A stretch of DNA of 64,000 bases, from assembly GCA_025059775.1 (NCBI GenBank), contig JANXCW010000010.1, positions 1-64,000 on the forward strand. Direction: 5' to 3'. The position numbers and the translations under genes were made by a program. The notes under the pieces are model-generated. The model saw nothing but the letters and a program-made list of their open reading frames with translations, searched no databases and had not been told where the DNA came from. The stretch comes from Armatimonadota bacterium (GTDB taxonomy: Bacteria; Sysuimicrobiota; Sysuimicrobiia; Sysuimicrobiales; Sysuimicrobiaceae). Below are positions 22,178-30,982 of the stretch, one piece after another (within the stretch, counting starts at the first letter, position 1; the number at the start of each line of letters is the position of its first letter).

Positions 22178-22181
22178 CGGT

Positions 22182-23537
22182 TCAGATCCGCTCCAGCAGC
22201 GTGACCGTCTCCACGTGGTACGTCTGGGGGAAGAGATCCACAGGCTGCACGGTGTGGATCCCGTAGCCGAAGGGCAACAGTTCCCTGAGGTCCGGAGCGA
22301 GGGTGGTGGGGTTGCAGGAGACGTAGAGGACACGGCGGGCTCCCGATCGGCCGATCTTCCGCATGACCCTTCGGCCCGCTCCGGCCCGGGGCGGGTCTAG
22401 CACCAGGACGTCTGGTGGGCCGATGCGTCCGATGAGCTCCGGCAGCGCCAGGCGCACGTCCCCGGCGAGGAACTCCGCGTTGGCGATCCCCGCCCGTCGG
22501 GCGTTCTCCCGGGCCGCCTCCACCGCCTCCGGCACTACCTCGATGCCGTATGTGGCCCGGGCGTGGGCGGCAAGCGGCAGGGTAAAGGTACCTACCCCGC
22601 AGTACAGGTCCACCACGGTCTCGTCTCCCCGCAGGTCCAGGAGGTCTAGGGCAACCTGTACCAGTTGCTCGGCGGCCTCGGTGTTGGTCTGGAAGAAGGT
22701 CTCCAGCCGGATGCGGAATCGGAAGCCGCAGAGCTCCTCCTCGATGAAGTCGCGGCCCCACAGTACCTCCAGGGCATCCACCCGCACCGCATCGGAGAGG
22801 GATCTGGACTGTACCCACACGACCCCCCGAATCTGGGGGAACCGCGCGGCCAGGACCTCCGCGAGGGCCTTCCCTTCCGGGAACTCCCCGGGTGCGGTAA
22901 CGATGCCCAGAAGGATCTCCCCGGTCCGCCGTCCCTCCCGCACCACCAGGTGGCGCAAGAGCCCCGTTCGAGTGCGGTTGTCGTAGCAGGGGATGCGGTG
23001 CTCGACCACGAAGGCCCGCACCGCTTGCAGGATCTCGCTCACCACCGGTGAAGGCAACAGACACCGCTCGATTCCCAGCACTTGGTCGAACCGACCCCGC
23101 AGGTGGAGGCCCAGGATAGCCTCCGGGTGGAAGGCGAACTCCATCTTGTTCCGGTAGTGGTAGGGCTCCGGGGCGGGAAGGATGGGACGGAGGGGGAGGT
23201 CGCGCAGGCCGCCCAGGCGTTCGAGGCTTTCCCGGACGATCTGTTCCTTGATCCGCAGTTGCGCGGGGTAATCCAAGTGCTGCCAGGTGCATCCCCCGCA
23301 GGGTCCGAAGTAGGGACAGGGCGGCGGCGTCCGATCCGGCCCTGGTTCGAGCACCGCCACGAGCTCCGCCTCCGCGAAGTCGCGCTTGGTCCGGGTGATG
23401 CGGGCCCGCACCAGGTCCCCTGGAGCCGTATAGGGCACGAACACCACGTATCCGTCCACCCGGCCTACCCCCCGACCCCCGTAGGAGAGCCGGTCGATGC
23501 GCAGATCCAGCTCCTGCCCCTTCCGGGAACCTGCCAT
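22182..23537 (-). CDS. rlmD: 23S rRNA (uracil-C5)-methyltransferase, RlmD/TrmA family
   Basis: This 451-residue RNA m5U methyltransferase has an N-terminal TRAM domain (LRIDRLSYGGRGVGRVDGYV). A [4Fe-4S] cysteine set follows (CPYFGPCGGCTWQHLDY), then a SAM-binding region (VVDLYCGVGTFTLPLA) and the catalytic cysteine in LYVSCNPTTLAPDL. Whether its target is U1939 (RlmD) or U747 (RlmCD-like) cannot be fixed from sequence. It is convergent with the transglycosylase, with 4 bp between the stops. Confidence 0.92.
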   Translation of the reverse strand: MAGSRKGQELDLRIDRLSYGGRGVGRVDGYVVFVPYTAPGDLVRARITRTKRDFAEAELVAVLEPGPDRTPPPCPYFGPCGGCTWQHLDYPAQLRIKEQIVRESLERLGGLRDLPLRPILPAPEPYHYRNKMEFAFHPEAILGLHLRGRFDQVLGIERCLLPSPVVSEILQAVRAFVVEHRIPCYDNRTRTGLLRHLVVREGRRTGEILLGIVTAPGEFPEGKALAEVLAARFPQIRGVVWVQSRSLSDAVRVDALEVLWGRDFIEEELCGFRFRIRLETFFQTNTEAAEQLVQVALDLLDLRGDETVVDLYCGVGTFTLPLAAHARATYGIEVVPEAVEAARENARRAGIANAEFLAGDVRLALPELIGRIGPPDVLVLDPPRAGAGRRVMRKIGRSGARRVLYVSCNPTTLAPDLRELLPFGYGIHTVQPVDLFPQTYHVETVTLLERI

Positions 23538-23613
23538 ACCAAGGGCAGGGTAGAGGACAGAGGAGAAGTGGGCAAGGCCGCTGGCGGGTGCGCAGGCACC
23601 TGCTGGCCGTACG

Positions 23614-23784
23614 GTGCAGGAGTGCGCCGCGGAGGTGGAGCGGCTCCGGGGGGAGTCGCGGCAGCTGCGGCGACTCGTGGCGGCGTATCGGGAGCGTGAG
23701 GCGCTGTACCGTCAAAGGCTGGAGGAGGCCAACGACCTTCTACTGATTCCCGTTCCCGCATGCGCGCTCGGAAGGCCCTGCTAG
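23614..23784 (+). CDS. Short coiled-coil protein (56 aa), putative
   Basis: A 56-codon frame from GTG 23614 encodes an amphipathic, charged helix (AAEVERLRGESRQLRRL, then YREREALYRQRLEEANDL). The upstream frame has no ATG, so the start is uncertain. It overlaps the next small gene by 25 bp and precedes the decayed apbE module. It may be real or a remnant. Confidence 0.35.
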   Translation: MQECAAEVERLRGESRQLRRLVAAYREREALYRQRLEEANDLLLIPVPACALGRPC

Positions 23785-23969
23785 CAGCTGGCTCCTTGCT
23801 GGCCAGCGTGGTGGGTTGGAGTACCCTGGCGGGCCGGGAGAGGACCCTCTCTGGAGATCCGCGCGGCGCTCCCCAGAGGGTGGAGGTGGGGCCGGACGTG
23901 GAACTAGAGGTGTTGCCACCGGTTCCTTCCGTCCGGCGTCCCGTGGCCACCACGAGGTCTCCCCGGTGA
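23760..23969 (+). CDS. Small membrane-anchored or exported protein (69 aa) before apbE
   Basis: This 69-residue protein begins MRARKALLAAGSLLASVVGW, a signal or anchor sequence. A polar, Pro/Val-rich tail follows, and its TGA overlaps the GTG start of the apbE relic. In related gene clusters this slot is often filled by an exported FMN-binding protein, the substrate of ApbE. Here the FMN-binding domain is absent, so this may be the truncated N-terminus of one (inference). Confidence 0.45.
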   Translation: MRARKALLAAGSLLASVVGWSTLAGRERTLSGDPRGAPQRVEVGPDVELEVLPPVPSVRRPVATTRSPR

Positions 23970-24887
23970 GCACAAGGCTATTCGCAGGGAACTTCCGCGC
24001 CATGGGCTGCAGTTTCCGCGTGTGCGTGGCCACGGACAGCCCTCGAGCCGCCCGCCGGACGGTGGCCCTGGCGCGGGCCCGGGTGGAGCAGTGGGAGGCG
24101 GTGCTGAGCCGATTCCGGGAAGAGAGCGCGCTGTGCTCGCTCAACCGGTCCTCGGGAAGTCCGATGCGGGTCCACCCGGTGCTGTGGCAGGCGCTGCGGT
24201 GGGCCCTGTGGGCGGCTCAAGCGACCGGCGGGCTGTATGATCCCACGGTGCTGGATCGGCTGGAGGCCGCGGGCTACCGGGCGGGGTTCGAGTGGGCACC
24301 CGATGTGCATGCCCTGCCGGAGCCTGGTCCCACCGGTTTCGGGCGCTGGCGCCTGGTGCGGATACACCGCCTCCGGCCCGTGGTGGCGCTGCCGCCCGGG
24401 AGCCGGGTGGGGTGGGCAAGGCGTTCATCGCGGAGCGCTTGGCCGCGGAGATGAGGCGATTCGGCCCGTCTCTGGTCGAAGCAGGCGGGGACGCGGCGGT
24501 GCGCGGGTACCCCCTGGATGGCCGGGTTGGCCGGTTGCGGTGGAGACGCCGTGGGGGGTGCGGGGGTCCTTTGGCTGCGACAAGGTGCTGTGTCTACATC
24601 TGGGACCGACGTGCGGCGGTGGCGCGTGGGCGCACCACATCGTGGACCCGCGCACCGGCCTGCCCGCGTGCACGGACGTGGCGAGCGCCACGGTGCTCGC
24701 CCGCCACGCGGTGGAGGCCAACGCCAACGCCCTGGCGGTGGTGGTGCTGGGCACCGGAGCGGCCAAGGCGTATCTGGCCCGGCGTCCCCACCTCCGGGTG
24801 GCCATCGCCCGGGAGGACGGAGAACTGTGGCTGCACGGCATGGTCCTGCACCAGGCGGCCGAGGTGGTGGGGGAGGAGGTGCGCTGA
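23966..24887 (+). pseudogene. apbE: FAD:protein FMN transferase (ApbE), broken by two frameshifts
   Basis: ApbE homology runs across three frames. From GTG 23966 it covers the N-terminal half (FRAMGCSFRVCVA, then GGLYDPTVLDRLEAAGY). After about 24410 it continues as GKAFIAERLAAEMRRFG and EAGGDAAVRG. After about 24525 it continues as WPVAVETPWG and HHIVDPRTGLP to the end at 24887. At the first break the normally invariant DLGG of the V-D-L-G-G-x-x-K motif is missing, consistent with a 10-nt deletion. The second break is one missing base. The gene cannot yield a functional flavinyltransferase unless both lesions are assembly errors. Confidence 0.85.
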
Positions 24888-24888
24888 G

Positions 24889-25554
24889 ATGGGGCGGGAC
24901 AGGGTGTTGCTCTTGCTGGTGGGAGTGGAGCTGGGCGGCGCTGCGGGAGGAATCTGGGCTGCGGTCGAGGCACCCGCGTGGGTGGCTGCCCTCCGTGGCC
25001 CGGAGGCGAAGGCGTTCTGGTACGCGAGCCGCAGCACAGGGTGGGTGAGCTACGGACTGCTCTGGGTTACCACCTCCCTGGGCCTGTTGCTGTCCGGAAG
25101 GACGGTACAGGGGAGGGCTGCCGGGGACCCCGCGGAGCTGCACCAGTTCACCGCAGGGCTTGCCCTGGCTTTCGTGGCCCTCCACGGGTTGGTCCTGCTC
25201 GGGGACCGGTACCTCCATCCGGACCTCCTGGTGGTCCTTGCACCCTTTGGCTTTCCCGGACGGAGGCCCTGGGTGGGGCTGGGGCAGCTGGCGGCCTACG
25301 CGCTGGCCGCGGTGTATGCCACGAGTTGGGCCCGTCGCCGCATCGGCTACCGGTTGTGGCGGAGCGTGCACTATGCTGCTTTTGGAGCGTACGGCCTAGC
25401 CACCCTCCATCTCCTGGGCGCGGGGACTGGCGTGGGCCCGACCACGGGCACACTCGTCCTGGCGTCCGCCGCCGCGATCTGCGCCATGCTGGGCCTGCGC
25501 GCGTGGGAGGGATTGGGAAAGCAGATTGTCCGCCGGGAGGTGACCAAACCGTGA
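24889..25554 (+). CDS. Ferric reductase-like transmembrane protein
   Basis: The 221-residue membrane protein has about six hydrophobic segments. Paired histidines in HQFTAGLALAFVALHG and HYAAFGAYGLATLH are the expected haem-b ligands of the ferric-reductase/YedZ-like domain. It lies 1 bp after the apbE relic, and its TGA overlaps the GTG of the response-regulator relic. It is the only undamaged member of this redox operon. Confidence 0.8.
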   Translation: MGRDRVLLLLVGVELGGAAGGIWAAVEAPAWVAALRGPEAKAFWYASRSTGWVSYGLLWVTTSLGLLLSGRTVQGRAAGDPAELHQFTAGLALAFVALHGLVLLGDRYLHPDLLVVLAPFGFPGRRPWVGLGQLAAYALAAVYATSWARRRIGYRLWRSVHYAAFGAYGLATLHLLGAGTGVGPTTGTLVLASAAAICAMLGLRAWEGLGKQIVRREVTKP

Positions 25555-25963
25555 TCAGCCCGATGGGGCCCCGGGTCCTGCTGGTGGAGGATGACCTCGA
25601 CCTGGCAGAGCCCCTGCAGGAGGGCCTCACCCAACAGGGGTTCCGAACCGTCCACGCGCGGAACGGCCGGGAGGCCCTGGAGGCGTTGCGGGACGAGCCC
25701 GTGGACGTGGTGGTGCTGGACGTGATGCTGCCGGATGTGGATGGGTTCAACGGTCAGACATGCCTATCCTGATGCTCACCGCCCGCGGTCACGAGCTGGA
25801 CCGGATAACGGGGCTGGAGGTGGGCGCGGACGACTACGTGACCAAACCCTTCAGCCTCCGGGAGCTCGTGGCCCGGCTGCGGGCCATCCTGCGGCGCCGG
25901 GAACTGGACCGGGGGGTAGCGCCGCGGCCTACAGACCGCCTCGTGGTGGGGGAGGTCGTCTGG
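25551..25963 (+). pseudogene. OmpR-type response regulator, receiver broken and DNA-binding domain lost
   Basis: The receiver starts at GTG 25551 after GGGAGGTG. It has [10 protein letters not shown], the phospho-acceptor [14 protein letters not shown] and, in a different frame, MPILMLTAR and [16 protein letters not shown]. Between DGF and MPIL only about 8 nt remain where some 30 are expected, so roughly 22 nt are deleted with a frame change. The C-terminal winged helix that should follow is missing. The frame passes directly into the kinase relic. Confidence 0.85.
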
Positions 25964-27261
25964 TGTGGTCTGGCTACCAGCTGCGGCGCAGTGCCGAGGA
26001 GCGAGCCTACCACGAGCTGGTGGCCAAGGCGCTCATTGTCGCCGCGGTCCTCCGGGAGCCGTTGGAGCACGGCTGGCTACTCCCCGCGGCAGTAGAGAGT
26101 TACGCCCGCAGGGCCGGTGCACGGGTGGTGGTGCTGGATCGCCACCTGCGGGTGCTGGTTTCCTCCGAGCCGGTCCCACCCGGGTTTCCCAGAGACCTGC
26201 GGCAGGGTTGGGACACGGAGGACTCCGGCCGACGGCTGTACGCCACGGTGCCGGTCCTGGACGAGGGTGGCCGCGCCCACGGGGCCGTGGAGCTCTCCGT
26301 ACCTGGGACAGCGGTGCTGGGACCAGTGCGGGCCCTGTGGGCGGCCCTGGCCGGCGTGGGCGTGGTCGTGCTCGGGACGGTGGCGGCAGCCAGCAGCGTG
26401 CTGGCCATGTGGATCACCCGGCCCCTGCGGGCCCTTACGGAGGCGGCGGACGCTCTCGCGGCAGGCCGGCTGTCGCAGCGGGTTCGCGTGGAGGGGGCCG
26501 AGGAGATCCGCCGGCTGGCTGCTGCCTTCAACCGGATGGCGGAGTAGGTGGAGGCCATGGTGGCACAGCAACAGGCGTTCGCGGCGCGCGCGGCGCACGA
26601 GTTGCGCTCCCCCTTGGCAAGCCTCCGCCTGCGACTAGAGGTCCTACAGGGCGAGCTCGTGCCCGACCCGGCCGCAAGGAGGTCCCTAGACGACGCCCTG
26701 CGGGTCCTGGACCGGCTCCAGAGGCTCGCGGATCACCTCCTGGCCCTCTGGGCGGTCCAGGAGGTGGGTGCCCCGCACCGGCGGTCGGTGGACCTGGCAC
26801 CGGTGCTGTACGAGCTGGTGGACGAGATGGCACCGCTCGCTGCGGACGCGGGGCTGCGGCTGGAGGTGGACGTCCCTCCGCACCTTCCGGAGGTTTTTGC
26901 AGATCCGGAGCAGATCCGCCTGGTGGTGCGCAACCTCTTGGACAACGCCGTCAAGCATACCCCGGAGGGAGGGCACGTGACGGTGCGCGCGGCGGCCCAG
27001 GACGCGTGGGTGGAGCTCGTGGTGGCGGATACCGGCGTGGGGATCGCTCCCGAGTACCTGCCGAAGGTGTTCGACCGCTTCTATCGGGTTCCTACACGGG
27101 TCCGCGGATCTGAAGGGAGCGGACTGGGATTGGCCCTGGTCCGGGAGGTGGTGGAGGCGCACGGGGGACGGGTGGACGTCCGCAGCGCTCCCGGGCTCGG
27201 GACAGAGTTCCGGGTACGCCTGCCGCGGGAGGTGGTGCGGAGCGGTGAAGTCCTCCCCTGA
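25964..27261 (+). pseudogene. Sensor histidine kinase, 5'-truncated and interrupted by an in-frame TAG
   Basis: The sequence enters in mid-sensor domain ([18 protein letters not shown]) without the usual start and first membrane helix. It then has a transmembrane helix (VGVVVLGTVAAASSVLAMWI), a HAMP linker (ITRPLRALTEAADALA), the H-box HELRSPLASLRL, N-box LLDNAVKHTPEGG and ATP motifs DTGVGIAPE, FDRFYR and GSGLGLAL. TAG at 26545-26547 splits the frame between HAMP and the H-box. Downstream codons stay in the same frame, so this looks like a CAG-to-TAG change. Confidence 0.85.
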
Positions 27262-27273
27262 GCGCCGCGGTCC

Positions 27274-27828
27274 TCAGCGGGGCAGCAGTTCCACCAGGGG
27301 CTCGGGTTCCTGCCAGGTGATGAGGGCGCCCAGGTAGCGGTCGTTGCCCATGGTGCAGTTGACCACCACGGTCCTGTCGAGCCGTGCGACCCCGGGACAC
27401 TCATGCACGTGGCCGCACACCACCACCCGGGGCTGCAGCTGCTCCACAAGCTCCCGTACCGCGCGGGAGCCGATGTGCTGACCGGTCCAGGCCCGGTCTA
27501 GGATGCCGTAGGGCGGCTCGTGGGAGACCAGGATGTCACATGCCTCCCCCTGCAGGCCTCCAAACCGCACGCCCTCCTGAACGATGACCCGCCGTCCGGG
27601 ATGGTGGGGGATCGCCTCCTCCACGTCCGCGGGGTCCATGTTGCCGGGGATGGCGACGACCAGGGCCGGAAGAGTAGAGAGCAACTGGAGCGCTTCCCGC
27701 CCCCGGCCCGCGTGGGTGAGGTCGCCCGCGATGACCACCACCTGCGGCCGGAGCTGTTCTGCGGTGCGCTCCACAAGCCGGATGCGCTCGGGCTTCCCGT
27801 GGATGTCCGCGAGGGCGTAGATCCGCAT
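27274..27828 (-). CDS. Calcineurin-like metallophosphoesterase (YfcE/MJ0936-like)
   Basis: The 184-residue phosphoesterase has all metal-binding blocks in order: ADIHG (D-x-H), GDLTH, GNMD (the variant of GNHD common in this subfamily), VSHEPP and GHVHE. Members hydrolyse phosphodiesters or cAMP-like substrates in vitro, but physiological roles are mostly unknown. It follows the unrecognised gene at 27832 by 3 bp on the same strand, so they likely form an operon. Confidence 0.85.
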   Translation of the reverse strand: MRIYALADIHGKPERIRLVERTAEQLRPQVVVIAGDLTHAGRGREALQLLSTLPALVVAIPGNMDPADVEEAIPHHPGRRVIVQEGVRFGGLQGEACDILVSHEPPYGILDRAWTGQHIGSRAVRELVEQLQPRVVVCGHVHECPGVARLDRTVVVNCTMGNDRYLGALITWQEPEPLVELLPR

Positions 27829-27831
27829 CCC

Positions 27832-28638
27832 TCACCCGGGCAGGTGGAAGAGCCGGAGGTGCCGCCACCGGAGGTAACGGTCGCTCAGGAGGTTCAGAGG
27901 CTTGCGGGCACTGGGGAAGTGCTCGCTGAGCTTGCTGAGCACGGGCCGCAGGCCGGTTTGCGCAGCTTCCTCGTGCTCCGCGGCCAGCCGGTAGAAGGTC
28001 GCCCCTTCCTGCTCGTACTCCTCGAGGCTGCGCCACTCGCCCCCGATGGCGCGGCCGGGCCGCATGCGCCGGGCATACAGCCCCCGGGAGAGTACGTAGC
28101 CCGGGAAGATGCCGGTTAAGAACAGGGCGATGTCCGCGATCCGACGTAGCAGGGGGAACCGCCATGTCTCGTCCACCAGGTCCGCGAGCCGGATCATGTC
28201 GTCCATGTCCATGTCCGAGAACCGTAGCCGCTCCAGGCGGTTCCCCCGGCGCACGTAGAGGACGTAGGTCTCCGTGCGCACGAAGGAGGCCAGCATGGCG
28301 CTCAGGTACTCCAGCACCTGCGCATCCTCCAACAGGTCGTTGACCCGGTGGGTGTCGAACACGGGCACGGACTGGGTGAGGCCCACCCGCTCCAGGGTAT
28401 ACCGGGCATGCCGGATGTCCCGGGCCACCCGCCTCAGGAGGATGTTGAACAACAGGCGCGGGGAGATCTTGAGGGTGATGTCGGGGTCCGTTCGGATGCG
28501 CTCCACCAAGCGGTCGTCCTCCAGGGCCACCTCCAGGAACTCCGGACGGCGCAGCTTCTCCACCAGGGGAGGCACCTCCTCTGGCCGATCCGCAAGGGTG
28601 GTGGCCACGAAGGTGAGGTCGCTGTCCGGGTACTTCAT
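27832..28638 (-). CDS. Conserved-looking hypothetical protein of unknown function (268 aa)
   Basis: I do not recognise this protein. It begins MKYPDSDLTFVATTLADRPE. A helical N-terminal half contains ISPRLLFNILLRRVARDI and VFDTHRVNDLLED. A strand-rich YVLYVRR segment and an acidic SDMDMDDM run follow, then a moderately hydrophobic helix (IADIALFLTGIFPGYVLS) and a basic C-terminus. GGAGGG lies before the ATG, and an AT-rich TTAAATAAT sits about 15 bp upstream as a possible -10. It is co-directional with and 3 bp from the phosphoesterase, so a shared process is likely. Confidence 0.7.
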   Translation of the reverse strand: MKYPDSDLTFVATTLADRPEEVPPLVEKLRRPEFLEVALEDDRLVERIRTDPDITLKISPRLLFNILLRRVARDIRHARYTLERVGLTQSVPVFDTHRVNDLLEDAQVLEYLSAMLASFVRTETYVLYVRRGNRLERLRFSDMDMDDMIRLADLVDETWRFPLLRRIADIALFLTGIFPGYVLSRGLYARRMRPGRAIGGEWRSLEEYEQEGATFYRLAAEHEEAAQTGLRPVLSKLSEHFPSARKPLNLLSDRYLRWRHLRLFHLPG

Positions 28639-28677
28639 GGGACGTCCCTCCTCTATTATTTAACGTACGCACCCTCG

Positions 28678-28706
28678 TGGACGGCCCTCCGCGGATCCCC
28701 TACATT
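28678..28706 (+). promoter_or_regulatory. Putative promoter of the TRAP permease-arginase operon
   Basis: TGGACG (28678-28683), a 17-bp spacer and TACATT (28701-28706) lie in the 82-bp divergent gap, 15 bp before ATG 28721. The implied leader is very short. Confidence 0.4.
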
Positions 28707-28720
28707 GTCCCCGGGGAACG

Positions 28721-30982
28721 ATGGAGCGGACAGGGGTCGGGGACATACCGGAGGCTTCCCGGGAGCGGGTGGAGCGGCTGCTGACGGAGGCGGGGCCGGA
28801 GTTCGGGTACCGGCGGCTTGTGGGGCCCTTCGCGCAGGTGGTTTCCGTCCTCGCGGTAGCCTTCTCCCTCTTCCACGTGTACACCGCGGGGTGGGGGCAG
28901 CTCTTGGCCCTCAAGCAGCGTGCGGTGCATCTGGGGTTTGTGTTCCTCCTGGTGTTCCTCCTCTACCCGGTCCGGCGTCGTCAGGCACCCCAACCGCGCT
29001 TTGGCTCCGCGGACGTCCTGTTCGCGGGGGCGGGTGCCGGGGTGATCGGTTACCTCCTCCTCCACCACGACCGGCTCATGTTCCAGGCGGGACAGCTGGG
29101 CTTCTGGGACCTCCTGGTGGGGGCTGTGGGGCTGGTGTTGGTGCTGGAAGCAGGCCGTCGGGTTCTGGGGGTCCTCCCCTTCATCGCCCTGGCCCTTTTG
29201 CTCTACCCGTTTTTGGGCGAGTACGTACCGGGGATCTTCGGGGTACGGCGCTTTCCCCTCGACCGGGTCATCGAGCACATGTGGTACACCACGGAGGGGG
29301 TGTTCGGAATTCCGCTCGGTGTGAGCGCCACCTTCGTGTTTTTGTTTGTACTCCTTGGGGCATTTTTGGAGCGTACCGGGCTGGGGCAGTTGTTCGTAGA
29401 AGTGGCCATGGCCCTGGCGGGCTGGATGCACGGTGGTCCCGCGAAGGTCTCCGTCTTCAGCAGCGCGCTGCTGGGCACCGTCTCCGGCTCCTCCGTGGCC
29501 AACGTGATGGCGGACGGTGTGTTCAACATTCCTCTCATGATCCGGCTCGGCTACCACCCCCGGTTCGCCGCGGCAGCGGAAGCCGCCACCTCCGTGGGCG
29601 GGCAGATCATGCCGCCCGTGATGGGCGCGGCGGCCTTCGTCATGGCGGAGTTCCTGGGCGTTCCCTACCTCGCCGTGGTGCGGGCCGCGGTCATCCCCGC
29701 CCTTCTGTACTTCGTTTCCCTGTTCTTCATGATCCACTTCGAGGCCCGAAAACTGGATCTCCGCGGGCTTCCCCGGGAGGAGCTCCCGAACGTGTGGCAG
29801 ATCCTCCGGCACCGGTGGTACCTGGCGATCCCCCTGGGGGTGATGCTCGGCTACCTCCTTCAGGGCTTCTCCCCCCTGCGGGCCGCCTTCTGGGGGATCG
29901 TGCTCGCGGCCCTTACCCACCTGGTCACCTGTCTGCTGGAGGCCGATCCCCGCAAGGTTCGGGGAGTGGTGGGGCTGCGGGCGGTGGCGGTCCTCGTGGC
30001 GGGCACATCGATCCTTGGTGGGATGGCGCACCGGGGCGTGCCGTGGGCCGGGCCGCTCGCGGTGGCGTTCGTCGGTCTCGTGGCGTGGCCGGTGCGTTAC
30101 CGGTACTTCCGGGACCTCTGGAGTACCCTGGAGTACGGGGCCCGGAACGCCCTCACGGTGGCGGTGGCCTGTGCCGTGGTGGGCGTCATCATCGGGGTTG
30201 TGACCCTCACGGGGCTTGGGAACGCCTTCGTGACCCTCACCGTGACCCTCGGGCAGCACAACCTGTTCCTGACCCTCGCGCTCGTGATGGTGGCGTGCAC
30301 CATCATCGGAAGCGGGATCCCCACCACGGCCACCTACATCATCCTGGCGGCCCTGGCGGTTCCCGCCATCGAGCAGCTCCTGCCCGCCACGGGACCGCAG
30401 GTGGCTCCCGGAGTCCCCGTCACCCGCCTCGCGGCCCACCTCTTCATCTTCTACTATGGGGTAATCGCGGACCTCACCCCCCCGGATGCCCTGGCGGCCT
30501 ACGCCGCGGCCGGCATCGCCCGCACCCCTCCCTTCCCTGTGAGCCTGGAGGCTACCCGTCACGCCCTCGCGGCCATCCTGGTGCCCTACATGTTCGTCTA
30601 CTCCCCGGAGATCCTCCTGCTGAGCGGAGGTCCGGCGGACCAGGCCCTGGCCGTGGCCACGGCCCTGGTGGGGATCGTGCTGCTCAGCGCGGGCGTGAGT
30701 GGATACTTCTTCTGGCATGCGCACCTCCTGGAACGGGTCGTCCTGGTGGCAGCCTCCGTGGTCCTCGTGTTTCACAACCCCCTGCTGGACCTCCTGGGCC
30801 TGGGCGCCGCTGCTCTGGTGGCGGTCGCTCAGCGGTTGCGCCGTTCGAGGGCATCTGCCCGGATGCTGCAGACGGTCCCGCTGCCCGCGACACCCATCCC
30901 CGGTGCCGGCTCAGAGACGGTTCGTACACACGCTCCCCGGTGGACGTGGTCTGAGGAGCAAGGATGGCGACGGGAGGAGTGA
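28721..30982 (+). CDS. TRAP transporter fused permease subunit (DctQM type)
   Basis: The 753-residue polytopic protein combines the small (DctQ, about 40-175) and large (DctM, about 180-700) TRAP membrane subunits. Diagnostic segments are SALLGTVSGSSVANVMADG, EAATSVGGQIMPPVMGAAAF, IGSGIPTTATYI and FYYGVIADLTPP. TAXI-type TRAP systems use such fusions for sodium- or proton-driven uptake of organic acids. No periplasmic binding protein gene is nearby. The end overlaps the arginase start by 19 bp, which suggests a coupled catabolic role. Confidence 0.92.
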   Translation: MERTGVGDIPEASRERVERLLTEAGPEFGYRRLVGPFAQVVSVLAVAFSLFHVYTAGWGQLLALKQRAVHLGFVFLLVFLLYPVRRRQAPQPRFGSADVLFAGAGAGVIGYLLLHHDRLMFQAGQLGFWDLLVGAVGLVLVLEAGRRVLGVLPFIALALLLYPFLGEYVPGIFGVRRFPLDRVIEHMWYTTEGVFGIPLGVSATFVFLFVLLGAFLERTGLGQLFVEVAMALAGWMHGGPAKVSVFSSALLGTVSGSSVANVMADGVFNIPLMIRLGYHPRFAAAAEAATSVGGQIMPPVMGAAAFVMAEFLGVPYLAVVRAAVIPALLYFVSLFFMIHFEARKLDLRGLPREELPNVWQILRHRWYLAIPLGVMLGYLLQGFSPLRAAFWGIVLAALTHLVTCLLEADPRKVRGVVGLRAVAVLVAGTSILGGMAHRGVPWAGPLAVAFVGLVAWPVRYRYFRDLWSTLEYGARNALTVAVACAVVGVIIGVVTLTGLGNAFVTLTVTLGQHNLFLTLALVMVACTIIGSGIPTTATYIILAALAVPAIEQLLPATGPQVAPGVPVTRLAAHLFIFYYGVIADLTPPDALAAYAAAGIARTPPFPVSLEATRHALAAILVPYMFVYSPEILLLSGGPADQALAVATALVGIVLLSAGVSGYFFWHAHLLERVVLVAASVVLVFHNPLLDLLGLGAAALVAVAQRLRRSRASARMLQTVPLPATPIPGAGSETVRTHAPRWTWSEEQGWRREE

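Noticed and set aside
24518-25048. Alternative frames within the apbE region as separate genes
   Set aside because: They show no domain. ApbE homology accounts for the region when the two frame changes are followed.
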